Shown piece after piece: positions 31,301 to 41,816 of a DNA stretch of 64,000 nucleotides. A program made the position numbers and the translations under genes. Position 1 is the stretch's first letter. Each line of letters starts with the position of its first letter. The notes under the pieces are model-generated. The model saw nothing but the letters and a program-made list of their open reading frames with translations. It was not told the DNA's origin and ran no database searches. Source of the stretch: Asterochloris sp. CNOR1 (taxonomy: Eukaryota > Chlorophyta > Trebouxiophyceae > Trebouxiales > Trebouxiaceae); contig OZ017756.1 in NCBI GenBank assembly GCA_963969365.1, positions 930,001-994,000 on the forward strand, given 5' to 3'.

Positions 31301-34300
31301 AGCTGCAACAGCGCCGGACAGGGTGCTGTCCTTGGCGCTGTCTGCAGCTGCGGAGCTCTTGCCAACCACGAAGCCTGCAATTGTGCCTGCTGCAGCGCCC
31401 ACGTGCTCAGCCACCGCCCGCCCTGCACTGCTCGCTGCCACAGCACCTGCCAGGCCGGCATCCTTGGCGCTGGCAGCGGCTTCAGAGGCCTTCACGGCTG
31501 CCAAGCCGGCAGCAGTGCCTGCTGCAGCACCCGCATGCTCGACGATGGCACGGCCGCCGCTGCCGGCGGCCTGGGCACCTGCCAGGCCGGTGTTCTTAGC
31601 GCTCGCAGCAGCTTCGGACCCCTTGACGGCGGCCAAGCCTGCAACGGTGCCTGCTGCAGATCCCAGGTGCTCAGCAACGGCACGGCCGCCGCTGCCTGCA
31701 GCTTGGGCTCCAGCCAGAGCAGTGCCCTTGGCAGCGTCAGCAGCATTTGCACCCTTCTTAGCAACCAGGCCAGCAGCATGGCCTGCTGCAGCGCTAGCAT
31801 GCTCCACTACTGCCCGGCCGCCACTGCCGGCGGCCTGAGCACCGGCCAGTGCACTGTCCTTTGCAGCGTCAGCAGCTTCAGACCCCTTCTGGGCCACAAG
31901 TCCAGCAGCGTGGCCTGCTGCTGCTCCGGCATGCTCCACTACTGCCCGGCCGCCACTGCCGGCAGCTTGGGCACCGGCCAGTGCACTGTCCTTTGCAGTG
32001 TCAGCAGCATCAGACCCCTTCTGGGCCACAAGTCCAGCAGTGTGGCCTGCTGCTGCTCCGGCATGCTCAGCTGCTGCCCGGGCGTTGCTGCCAGCTGCCT
32101 GAGCACCTGCCAAGGCACTGTCCCTTGCAGCGTCAGCGGCTTCAGATCCTTTCTGGGCCACCAGCCCGGCTGCATGGCCTGCTGCTGCGCCAGCATGCTT
32201 GGTGGCTGCCCGGCCGCCACTACCAGCAGCTTGAGGCCCAGCCAGGGCGCTGCGCTTCACCTCCTGCAGGCCCTCAGCAGCCTCAGAGCCCTTCTCGCCC
32301 AGGAAGTCTGCGCTGCGGCCAGCAACTGACCCCAAGTGGGCAGCAGCCTGGCGAGCGCCGTCACCAACAGCAGCGGTGCCGGCACGGGCAGTCTGCTGTG
32401 CGTTGCCCGCGGCCTGAGAGGCCTTGCTGCCAGCAAGGTCTGCAGCGCTCCCTGCAGCAGCCCCCGCGTGGCCAGCTGCGGACCCCGCGCTGCTGTCGGC
32501 CCTGCCTCCTGACTCTGTCTGCTTGCCATTAGACAGGAGGCTGGAGTGTGTGAACCTGCAGCACAGCTAAATGTCAGGTGTGGGTGTGGGTCCCAATGCT
32601 CTATGCAAGGTACGGGCTGGGAGGGGTGTGGAGCCAGATGTTGGGTGCAACATGTGACCAGAGGAGGGATGAGCACATGCACTTGATGAGGCGCAGAGTA
32701 AGGCATTCAGACAGCCAGCAGCTACATAAGCACACAGTCAGAGCAGGTCATTGCTCAATGACCTGCACTGGCAGCAATGCAATGCTGTACGATGCTGTCT
32801 GCCAACGTGCTTCCAAGATAGCTGGCAGCACATGCCTGCTGCTTCAGGAAACGGCCCCCCAATAAGCTGGGGTCAGCACCCATGCCTCACCGATCAAAGT
32901 CGTCTTCAGCAGTGTGCCCTGCCTGCTTGACAGTCTCCTTTGCCTTCCGAGCTGCAGCCTCTGCGCTCTCCTTGACATGCTCAGTGCCCTCCTTCAGGGT
33001 CTCCCCCGCCTTCTCAACCGTGCCCTTGAGCTTGCCTGAGTCTATATGGGTGTATCTGCACCAGTCAAAAGCCTATCAGTGTTTGACCTGCACGTCAGAG
33101 CATGAGGGGCACCCTGCCTGGGCCCCCGGACCCATGGGCTCAAGACGGGGTCAGGACATGAACCACAGAAAGGTCTTTGAGCATGCAGGGCATGGGGCAA
33201 TGCACTGCTGGGCCGGCTGACACACAGAGGGGTCCTCATATTAGGTGAGCAGCCATCTGGTACCTTCAGGCACCCTGGCATACGCCGTGCTGCAGGCTTG
33301 AGCTCTCAGCGAATAGCAGACAGCACTGTTTGTGCCCCCATTTGAGTGCTGCACCGCTTGCACCTGCCTGCAAGGGCAGCAGGGGAACATGCTGCGGGCA
33401 TTGAGCACCTGGCAGTGTCCGGCATCATGCTCGTGTTGCAGCCCTCAGGGCCGCTATACCTGTCAAAGTCCTGCTCTGCCGTCTTGCCAGCACTCTTGAA
33501 GGCATCCTTGCCCTGTTGGACTGTCTCCTTGGCTGACTCTTTGAGGCCCTCTGCGCCTCTGCTGGCTGTGTCAGCTGTTGAGCGGGCCTTGTCTGAGGCC
33601 CCCGCTGCGCCATCACCAACTTGTCTGCAAATGGCAGGCAGTATCTATGCTGCTGCCTCCCAGCTGCAGCTGCACGCACCATTTCAGGCTGCGGCGGGTC
33701 CACATGGGTTGCAGCCGGTCAGCATTGCTTACGAGCCTGTAGAACTGCCTGCTCAACGGCGACAAGCCTGTGGGATGGCTGATCTGCCAATGACATGGGC
33801 ACACTTGTTGCCGCTGCATTAATCGCCACCCCCGTGGCCCTCTGGCTTGCAACGCACCTGTCCAGGTCCTGCTCCGCTCCATGAGCTGCCTTGCCAAGGA
33901 CTTCACCACTCCTGACACTGCTGCGTGGCTGCTGCCTGTTGGTGACTATAGCTGCAGAGCATCAGCAATGCCTGAGCAGCCCACGTAATCAGACTTGGGG
34001 CTTACACCACAATGGCAGCCACCTAGTGAGTCTCTTTTGTGGCTGACCAAGCGCTGGTTGAGCAATGGCAGCCACTCATATCCCCAGATTACGAGCAGCA
34101 TGAGGGCCATGCAGGACAACTGCTCTGAGATGCCATGATGCCATGTAGCAGGCTCAGCACCGCCAGCTCCCAAGCAGGCTGTGGCAGGGCTGTGCAATGT
34201 CAGTCAATGTGCTGGCTGCAGCCCCAGAACTGACCTTGGCCTGCCTGAGCTACCTCCCTATTCCCCTGCTCCACAGCAGCCCTGAGACGCTCCCTGGCTT

Positions 34301-35978
34301 CAGCCACTGCCCTATACTGCCTGCAGCAGGACATTGTGACTGTGAGACAGGCACCACAGTGAGCACTGCAGCAGAGGTTGGTTGCATCAGTATGGCAGCT
34401 GCTGGGCACATACACCCTCACATATCCAGCCTCCGCCTGCATCAGCCGCTTGGATAGCTTCTTTGGTGGGTGCTAGCAGCATCCGCCCCTTGCTCATCAG
34501 CCTGATGCAGGAGCTGCAGGTTGTTGACGCAGGCCAGGGCAGGCCCTGCTGCTCTAAGACCTTGAGCAAGGCCCATGCGCAACCCCCCTCAGCTGCTCTT
34601 CCTGCTTTGCTGGGTGCGTCACTTGAGCATTGCATCAGTCAGCTGCTGAAGCCCAGCAGCCAAGCCAGGATGTGCTTGATGGAGAGTGCCAGCTGTCGCC
34701 AGGCATGCACTGCTCTGTAAAGCCCTCATGCATATCACCATTGAAGCCTGCACCTCACCATACATGCGCTGGGTGGCCGAGCAGAAGCAAGGGTTGCTTG
34801 TGATCAGCGGCCCGACTGCAGCCAGCCAGCACCACCTCGTGCACGTCAATGTTGACCCAGCAGGAGACATGCAAGGGTCGCCTGTCAGCAGCCCCCTGAC
34901 TGCAGCTTGCATGAGCTTAGCAACCCAAGAGGGGACATGCAAGAGTTGGGTGTGACCAGCGGCCTGACTGCAGCTCGCCTGTCCGGCAAAGACTGGTACA
35001 TGTCCAAGTCGCTGCCTGACGGCGCAGCAGCCATGGCGTGGCCTGTGAAGGTCTGCTTGGCAGCATCTGCAGCATCCATGAGGGCGTCGCGAGCACCCCC
35101 AAAGATGCTCTCCTTGGGACCCCCCTTGGGTGGGCTGGTGCCAGCGCCAAAGTCCCCCGCGCCCATGCTCCTGCAGTGCAGCAAGGATGACTGGATCAAC
35201 AGGTGCTTCAATGGGTGATGACTTTCTCAAGCTTGACCTGTGCAGTGCAGTGGAGTGTTGTGTGTGGCTGCTACCTGGGGCAACTGGTGCAAGGGACTGC
35301 GCCATGCAGAATTGTGTGAGTCTGCGTCAGCATGCTGAGCTCCCTGGGCTTCATTGCTCCACCTGGCGCGGCAGCAGCAGCCAGCAGCACGGAAGTGCTG
35401 CATGTCTGGCGTGGCCTCACCTGCCGTGCAGATGCTGCCCATGCTCGCTCTGCACTACAGACTTGGCCTGGCTGGCCATGTCCGCTGTGGAGTGAGCAGC
35501 CTGTGCTCCACCAGCTGTGAAGCTGCATAGAACAGCAGGGAATCAGGCTCAGAAAGCAAGCGCACCAACTTGTAAAGTCATGGTAGCCCAGAGCAACAGT
35601 CTTTTGTAGGTGTGCAATCAGCCAGGCCATAGATGATGACTGACTGCAAGAAGATGCCAGACTCGATGCAAGACGGCGGGGGGGGGGGGGGTGTACCTGC
35701 TATTTCCTTCACTTGCAGCCTGGCCTCCCTGGGCTGGCTGCCTGCAACCCAGCGACAGGACGTCAGCGCACGCTCAGGTGTCTGGACAGCCGCTTGAGGC
35801 CGCTGAGTGCACAGATTGTGCTGCAGCACTGTCATAGCTACCTGTTTGTTTCTGATGGGGTGCTCATCTTGTCTGCCAGCACCTGGGCGCCCTGGATGCC
35901 CTGCTTTGCCAGGCTCTGTAGTGAGCCCCTGCCTGTAGGATCCTCTGAGGGTGCCTGGCCCTCCGGCCGTGCACTCAT
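28317..35978 (-). CDS. Giant LEA-like desiccation/stress repeat protein (1,461 aa, 9 exons)
   Basis: Minus-strand exons: 35842-35978, 35697-35741, 34979-35170, 33858-33911, 33460-33624, 32891-33055, 30611-32555, 29050-30269 and 28317-28779. All phases close at 1,462 codons. The protein is extremely hydrophilic, rich in Ala, Gly, Lys, Glu, Asp, Thr and Gln, with no hydrophobic core. Exons 5-6 give CsbD/LEA-like helices (KGTVEKAGETLKEGTEHVKE). Exon 7 carries about a dozen ~44-residue repeats (type KDSALAGAQAAGSGGR then EHAGAAAGHAAGLVAQKG). Exon 8 has 40-residue repeats (WAKEKGREAADSVEETADSA, WQKGRQAQHRVADTAHETAD). Exon 9 has 22-residue repeats (GVRGTIRGAKHTVQDTAHDA). Multiples of 11 and this composition are typical of group-3 LEA proteins, which form helices on drying and protect membranes and proteins. 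Exon 3 and probably exon 7 use GC donors; exon 7 could instead end at 30551. A donor-like GTAAGG near the end leaves a small chance of extra 3' exons. Confidence 0.85.
28431..28740 (-). repeat. 66-bp tandem repeat encoding 22-residue LEA units
   Basis: Four to five near-identical 66-bp units (with GTGCCGCGCAC and TCATGCGCTGTGTCTTG on the plus strand) lie in frame in the last LEA exon. Each encodes a 22-residue helix repeat, two 11-mers. The high identity suggests recent expansion or homogenisation. Confidence 0.9.
29340..29900 (-). repeat. 120-bp tandem repeat encoding 40-residue LEA units
   Basis: The words GCCACACGGTGCTGAGCCTG and CTTCTCCTTGGCCCAGTC recur every 120 bp (for example at 29411, 29531, 29651 and 29771). 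About four and a half units lie in frame inside exon 8 and differ by few substitutions. Confidence 0.93.
31080..32330 (-). repeat. About 132-bp tandem repeat encoding 44-residue Ala/Gly-rich LEA units
   Basis: Roughly nine to ten in-frame units of about 132 bp lie in exon 7. The units between about 31780 and 32200 are the most alike, while those toward 31100 are more diverged. Each unit is four 11-mers long. Confidence 0.85.
35678..35691. repeat. 14-nt poly-G tract next to an LEA splice donor
   Basis: A run of about 14 G on the plus strand lies five bases inside intron 2 of the LEA gene (C-run on the transcript), directly after the donor of exon 2. It is prone to slippage and sequencing error. 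Confidence 0.9.
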
Positions 35979-36444
35979 GTGAGAATTGCTCAAATAGCCT
36001 CACAGGAAACACACAAAGACCTGCAAGCCATAGTTTGCAGTATGTGTGCAGGGAGCTAGCGGGATTGATGAGTCTGCACAACGGCCATGCACTTGACTTA
36101 CAGGACTTACCGAGCTGGTTAATGCGCTATGATGACAATGGTCTGATCAATGGCCTCGACACCTGGCTTGCATTTCTGGGGTGCCTTCGGTGTAGCTGCT
36201 CGCAGGGGGACTGTTGACCTAGCCCCCGCCAGCTGACACTTCTGCCGCGAGATCAGAGGGATCACCCGGCCAATTCTGGAGGAATAGCCGCTGAATCAGA
36301 TCAACGCAGCGCCAGGTCAGTGGCGATCGTTGCAGTGATGAATAGGCCGACCTGAGAACACTCTCAAATTGTCACTTTGCCCGGCTTGCCAGCATCATAC
36401 CCACTCAAGTTTCAATTACTCTTTACAGAGGATCACAAGCAGAC
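35979..36444. promoter_or_regulatory. Divergent promoter region between LEA and SSS transporter genes
   Basis: 466 bp separate the start codons of the LEA gene (minus) and the transporter (plus). No coding signal was seen. A shared stress-responsive promoter is plausible, but no specific element was recognised. Confidence 0.4.
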
Positions 36445-39400
36445 ATGGGGGTCAGCATGGAGCACAGCATGTCCCCACAAGGTTTGGCCCGCAGATTCTA
36501 CCAGCATGCCTTTGTCAGACACCCCTACTGGTGAGTTCTGGTCAGGAACAGCACTCACCTCATTGTGCATGGTGCTGGACGCTGCATGTAGTTTGCACGT
36601 GTGGCGCTTTAAGATTGCTTCATGCTGCTGCCATGCCCGATATGAGCCTTTGAACTGCCATGCTCCCTCACTCAGAAACAGCAAGCGAAGCCTCATAGAC
36701 GTTGCATCCCAGATGCTTTGAACTTCACATGACAGATCTATCTTCCCTCAGCGGTACCGGCGCTGGGGCCCCAGTCACAGGGCGTGTCCTGCTCTTGATA
36801 TGTGCTGACTATACCATGCAGGTTCTTTGGCACATTGGCAGGCTGCATTGTCTGCATGGCCTTCATGGGAGGTTTCAAGGTCGACCTTCAGGCAAGAGCA
36901 ATTGCTGCCAGCGATCTGCCACTCCACAGCAGCTGCAGCAACCGTGGTGCTGACCAGATCGTGCCCTGTCCTGTAGTGGTGGTGGCTTGTGATCTATGCT
37001 GTCCTGATCCTCCCCTTTGCGCCCTACATCAGGGACCCCACCAAATACTTCAGGTCAGCCTGCACAAACAACCCCTGGCCAAGCCTGCCTTGTGCCATTT
37101 TGAGATGAACAAGCCCTGTCATTCCGGCACTCACGGAGATGTCCTGCTGCAATGCAGAGGAGGCCTCACAGATGACAGGCGAGGCGTCTGGCCAGTGCTT
37201 CTGCTGACGTCCTCAGTGTCCATCAGCTGGGTGTTTGCCAAGTGAGAGGGGGGGGTGTAATGCTGCCTGTGTGGATCTCACTCGCGATGCAGCAAGTTTA
37301 GGTGCCTGCCAGCCCTTGCATATCAACCATTGCCAGGAGCAGCCATAAAGGCACCAGGCTTGCCCTGTGCCTGCCTGCTTGTGCTGTCCGATGACTGCCA
37401 GGAGCAAGGATTGAATAGCCTGCTGCCTTAGCTAGCTGCCCCTGCCTGCTGCTTGCACTCAAGTGGACACTGCAGTCCGTGTGAAGACAGGCATGTCACT
37501 CAAAAGGCCTCACCTTATATGCAGGTCAATACTGAACGCCAGCAGCTTGGGTGGCTCCTTTGGCATTGTTGGGTCTGTGGGATACGCAGGTGAGCTTGCA
37601 CTCAGCTGAAGTCTAATGGCACAAAAGCCTTTGTCTGCCAGAACTCTCAGCAGCTAACTCGCAAACAGTACCATACAGCTTGCTGATGCAAAGCATGGCA
37701 CTGCAGTCCCAGACAGCAATGTCTCAAACTCAACACACAGCACTGTACTGAGTGCCTGCTCCTGCAGCATACTACACATCCTTGCCTGCTGCGGGCTTGG
37801 TCATTTACATCCTGCGCACTCGATGTGGGTACAGGAGCTTGCCCGAGGTAGGAGGTGTGACTAGGGCAGCCAGGCCTGATCTCAAGAGCCAGATGTGAAG
37901 GCAGCTGCCGTGAAGGGATGCTCACCAGCCTCCCAATATATATGTATGCCGTGCAGGCCATCAATATGAGATATGGTAGCTTGGCCACGCTCGCATTTGG
38001 GCTGGCAGTGCTGTTCCGGCTGTATCAGGAGGTCTGGAGCAATGCAGTGGTGAGCAGGGGCAGGCTGCATGCTTGCATGAGCGTGCTGCGGCTGTAGCAC
38101 AGATACGAGTGAAATCCTGACATGTAGTGGCTTGGCCGTGCTGCAACTATTGGCGCCCAACTCCTGATCTGAGCTTGACTGTCTGCCTGACATTGTGCAG
38201 GTGGTGGCAAGCTTCTTTGGCACAACGGTGAAAAGTGCTTCTCTCCATTAGGTCACCTGTGCCCCAAGAGGCTGGCCACGCTGCTTTGCAGGCTACCCCA
38301 TTGTCTGCAGCTGCCTCCTGGCAGGTTGAAGTGAAAGGCTTGAAGGCTCAAGCCATTGCTGCCTGTCTGCAGCACTCCGCATCCTGGTGGCTGGGTGCAA
38401 TTTTTTCAACACTGATTCCTGTGATTTACGCACTTTCTGGAGGCATGCGGGCATCCATTGTCACAGATGTTGCGCAGTCTGTGACTGTGGTGGCCTTTCT
38501 GATAGGCCTCCTGGCAGTGCTTGGCTCCAGCAACCCTGCCAGTTTTGGCACCTGGAACGGCTATGGTGAGTCACCTCCATGATCTGGTTATGCTTGGTGA
38601 CCAAAGGGGCCACTGCCTGCTCTGCTTTCATCAGTGGCCACATTGATGGGTCTTTGGTGTGCACAGCGGTCAACCTGCTGTGTGCTGTGCACCAAACAGC
38701 ATTGTACTGGCTGCTACTTTCCTTGATAACACTTCTGCATGCAGGGACATGCAGCCTTGCTGCACCCCAGCCAAGTTACCAACAGTGTGCTGTTGATGCT
38801 GGCGCATCTGTGCTGGCAAATGGCACCCTGACTGATGTCACCAAGGCATCGTCAGTGTTCACGTACTCACCTGCCGCTTGCAACTACCCAAGTAAGCAAT
38901 GCTGTGCTGACAGACGCAATTGGAATACTCTATGAGCGGCTGATCCTTGCTGAGCACCCAAGGTCTACAACAGACAACCACCACACCTGCGTCCAGCCAC
39001 CAAGCAGCACGCTCTGAAGAGCCAAGTCTGAGCCACTAGTACAAAACTGCTGTCAGTGAGCCACCTGTGCAGCCTGACTTGCTGCCCCTGCAGCCATCTC
39101 AGATCAAGGGGTGTGCACTTCTGTTGGTGGGCAGTGGAACACCTCAGCCTGTGCGTTGAGCCAGCAACCGGCTTGCAGCCGTGCTGGCGGAGACTGGGTC
39201 CCTCGCAAGATGTGGTCCCTGGAGGGTGGCCTAGACTTCTTTATTGTTGGCATCTTGCAAGGGTGGGTCTGCCTCCCTCACACCCACTCGTCACACTCAC
39301 GTCGCAGGCTAGCAGGACATGTTGCATGCTGGCATGCTGTTGCACAACTGCATGACTGCCGGGCTGCACAGTATCAGGGTGTGTCTCCTTCTGCAGGTGC

Positions 39401-41202
39401 CTATCTTACCCCTTCTTTGACCCTGTACTGACAGACCGTGCCTTCTTGACAGCCCCTTCCACCATGCTGGTGTCCTTCTGTCTGGCTGGAATAGTTGCCG
39501 GCCTGTTCATCTTTTTCTTTGGCTTCCTCGGCATCTATGGAAACATGGTGGCGGTGCTGCAGCCTGACCGGTGCGTTCTGTAGCCCGCTCGCTGCTCTCT
39601 CAGATAGCCCACCTAGACCATGCAAACAGCCTGCGTGGCAGTCCAATCTTGATGCAGCTTACAGCCTTTTGCGTTCCATGCTGCCGCAGGATATCTGCTG
39701 CAAATTATGCCCTAACTCTGACAGGTATGCAGTGAAAGAGACGCTCAGCATTTGCCTCTCCTTGATCATTGAGATACGTCCAAAACATTTGTTTGCCTGG
39801 GCACCATGCCTGCTGCATGGGCAGGGCGAGATGCCCAAGTGCTGTATGCTCATCGAGGGCCTCAGCAGCGTCACACGCTGCGCAGACATTGAGTGAGGCC
39901 TCCTGTCTTGCTCTCATGCCAGCATACTGAATGCAGGCCAGCCCTCAGCTGTGACCCGGATGTTTGGAACAGCGGTGTTTTCTATTGTCAATCTCATTTT
40001 CATTGTGGAGTCTATGTCAACACTTGACAGCACCTTCACCTCGGTTGCCAAACTGCTGGGTCCCGAGTTCATGGGCATCCTGGAGCACGGCAAGCCTGCA
40101 TCCCCTCAAAATGCCACACGCAGGTGGGGGCCTGCCACATCATGTCACTGTTCACCTCTCTGAATGTGTGCCATGCTTCTCAACCAGCTGGTGGTGTTAG
40201 TGCTGCAGAGCTGACAAGCGAGGGTGCTCCTGTGCAGGCACCTGCATGCTGGGAGGATCCTCATTCTTGTCATCGCAGTTGTCGGCATCCTGCCCCTGCT
40301 GGCAGACCCAACAGCACTGGATGCCACCACCGTGAGCCAGACAGCCCTGACCTGTTGCCTGCAAGTGCATCAAACCTGGCCAGCAGCTGTTTCTCTGTTC
40401 AAGATTCGCATTTTCCATGCTGCAGGTGTCAGGCACTATTGTCATGGGGTTGGGGCCCCCTGTCTTTGCTCTCATGTTTGTGAAGGGGTACAAGCCTCTT
40501 GTCTTCCACATCCCATTCTGGTGGTGAGTTTCTTCCCCTGACCAGGCCACACAGGACTCAGGACACCCCAGCTTCACTGCTCCACGGCGCTACAGCACGT
40601 TGCTGCTGCAGGGGTGTGGGCATGGGAGTCACCTACCAGCTCAGCATCAGCAGCTGCTGCGCAGCCTACATCAACAACACCGGCTTTGCCATGGGCTCCG
40701 GCTCCTACAGTGTTTTGCTGGTGAGTGCTGTTGAGCAGAATCCAGCTTGCCACAGAAAGCAGAGGGGCAGGGAAGCAGGTCTGTGCGGGACCAGTGCAAT
40801 GCTTGGTTGTGTCTGCTCTCTTGCGCTTGGTCAAAGAGGCACTGACCCCTTGCATGCATGCTGCAGGGATTCAATGTCATTGGCGCTATCGTGGCATGGG
40901 GTCTGTGTGGGCTGGCGCTCCTGGAGAACCCCTCGAGTGCAAGCCTGACGGCAGTGCCAGGCAACAGCTTCATCCGAGTTTTGAAGAGAGCCACCCAGCC
41001 CATTGAGAGGTTGCTAGGAGGGCACAAGGACAAAGATGATGCCCTTGGGCTGCCCACAACAGCTGCACAGAGGTCAGCTGACCTCGAGAAAGCCACCAGC
41101 AGCGAGTTGAAGCTGGATGTTCCTCCCTCTCAGGATGGTCAGCTGGGTAGGGCAGCTTCCTCTGTACCGCTGCGCAAATCAGAGCTTGCCATCTCCCGTT
41201 GA
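36445..41202 (+). CDS. Sodium:solute symporter (SSS) family transporter (672 aa, 16 exons)
   Basis: Exons: 36445-36530, 36822-36891, 36977-37053, 37525-37589, 37768-37847, 37957-38049, 38201-38227, 38373-38565, 38745-38891, 39094-39262, 39397-39570, 39923-40123, 40238-40331, 40426-40523, 40612-40720 and 40867-41202. All 15 junctions are in phase. About a dozen or more hydrophobic helices are visible. SSS hallmarks include SASWWLGAIFSTLIPVIYAL followed by SGGMRASIVTDVAQ, SYPFFDPVLTDRAFLTAP, and the core helix ESMSTLDSTFTSVAKLLGPE. A Cys-rich extracellular loop (exons 9-10) and a long polar C-terminal tail frame the core. SSS proteins use Na+ or H+ gradients to import sugars, amino acids, urea, choline and others. 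The substrate cannot be told, and it does not look like DUR3. Exon 2 ends at a GC donor. One 27-nt microexon (38201-38227). Confidence 0.9.
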
Positions 41203-41816
41203 TCTTCCTTGCAATAGCATATATTCCTTGGGTCAACAAGAAAAAAGTTTTGAACTGCACACCGTTTGCCACAACTGGCTGCATGAGCCGAATTCAATTT
41301 ACTCAATAGCAGATGTCCAGGACTCAATAATATCTAAAAGATATGATAAATAGACTACATTCTTTAAGAACCACAATGAATGCCTCAATCAATCACATGC
41401 ACACCAGGCAGAACTTCGCTAAGCGCCCCATTTGCCAGGTGAGGCCAGCGGATGTGTAGATCACGTCGTACATGCTGCTGTCACCCTGTGAAGCGGCATG
41501 CATGGTTGCAGAGATGTTCTCAAGCACAGTCCCAGGCACGGCCTGCGCAGAGCTTGCCCTCTAAGTCTAAATCCATCAGGTCAGTAAAGCTTCGCACCAA
41601 CACATGATCCCTAGCAGATATGCTTCCCAGCATTGGTATGTCCTTGCAGCCGATCTTACAGAGAGCGCTTGAGCCCATGCCACTCAGATCGTTCAGCCAC
41701 GCCCTCTGCAGATCTGGTGAGGCCTAATTGAAAGCAGCACTCCGGCCCAATGCCAATAATGTGATTTACTTGTGTTTGACGGGGCTGGCCCCGCCTCTCA
41801 GGGACCCATAGCATGC
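41203..41816. other. Intergenic region with a possible minus-strand exon
   Basis: The first 200 bp are A/T-richer and look like the transporter's 3' UTR. On the minus strand 41393-41542 is open after a good acceptor and encodes 49 residues (with MYDVIYTSAGLTWQMGRLA) ending in a stop. No partner exon joins it convincingly, so it is not called as a gene. Confidence 0.35.

Noticed and set aside
31139-32329. 396-codon and similar plus-strand frames opposite the LEA repeats
   Set aside because: They are shadows of the repeated, stop-poor LEA exon; the minus strand gives phase-closing exons and LEA-like composition.
28431-32330. LEA-region repeats as a CRISPR array or transposon
   Set aside because: Repeats are contiguous, in frame and lack unique spacers; they encode amphipathic protein repeats.
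41393-41542. Minus-strand exon-like segment with MYDVIYTSAGLTWQ
   Set aside because: Good acceptor and stop, but no upstream exon joins it in phase; insufficient for a gene call.
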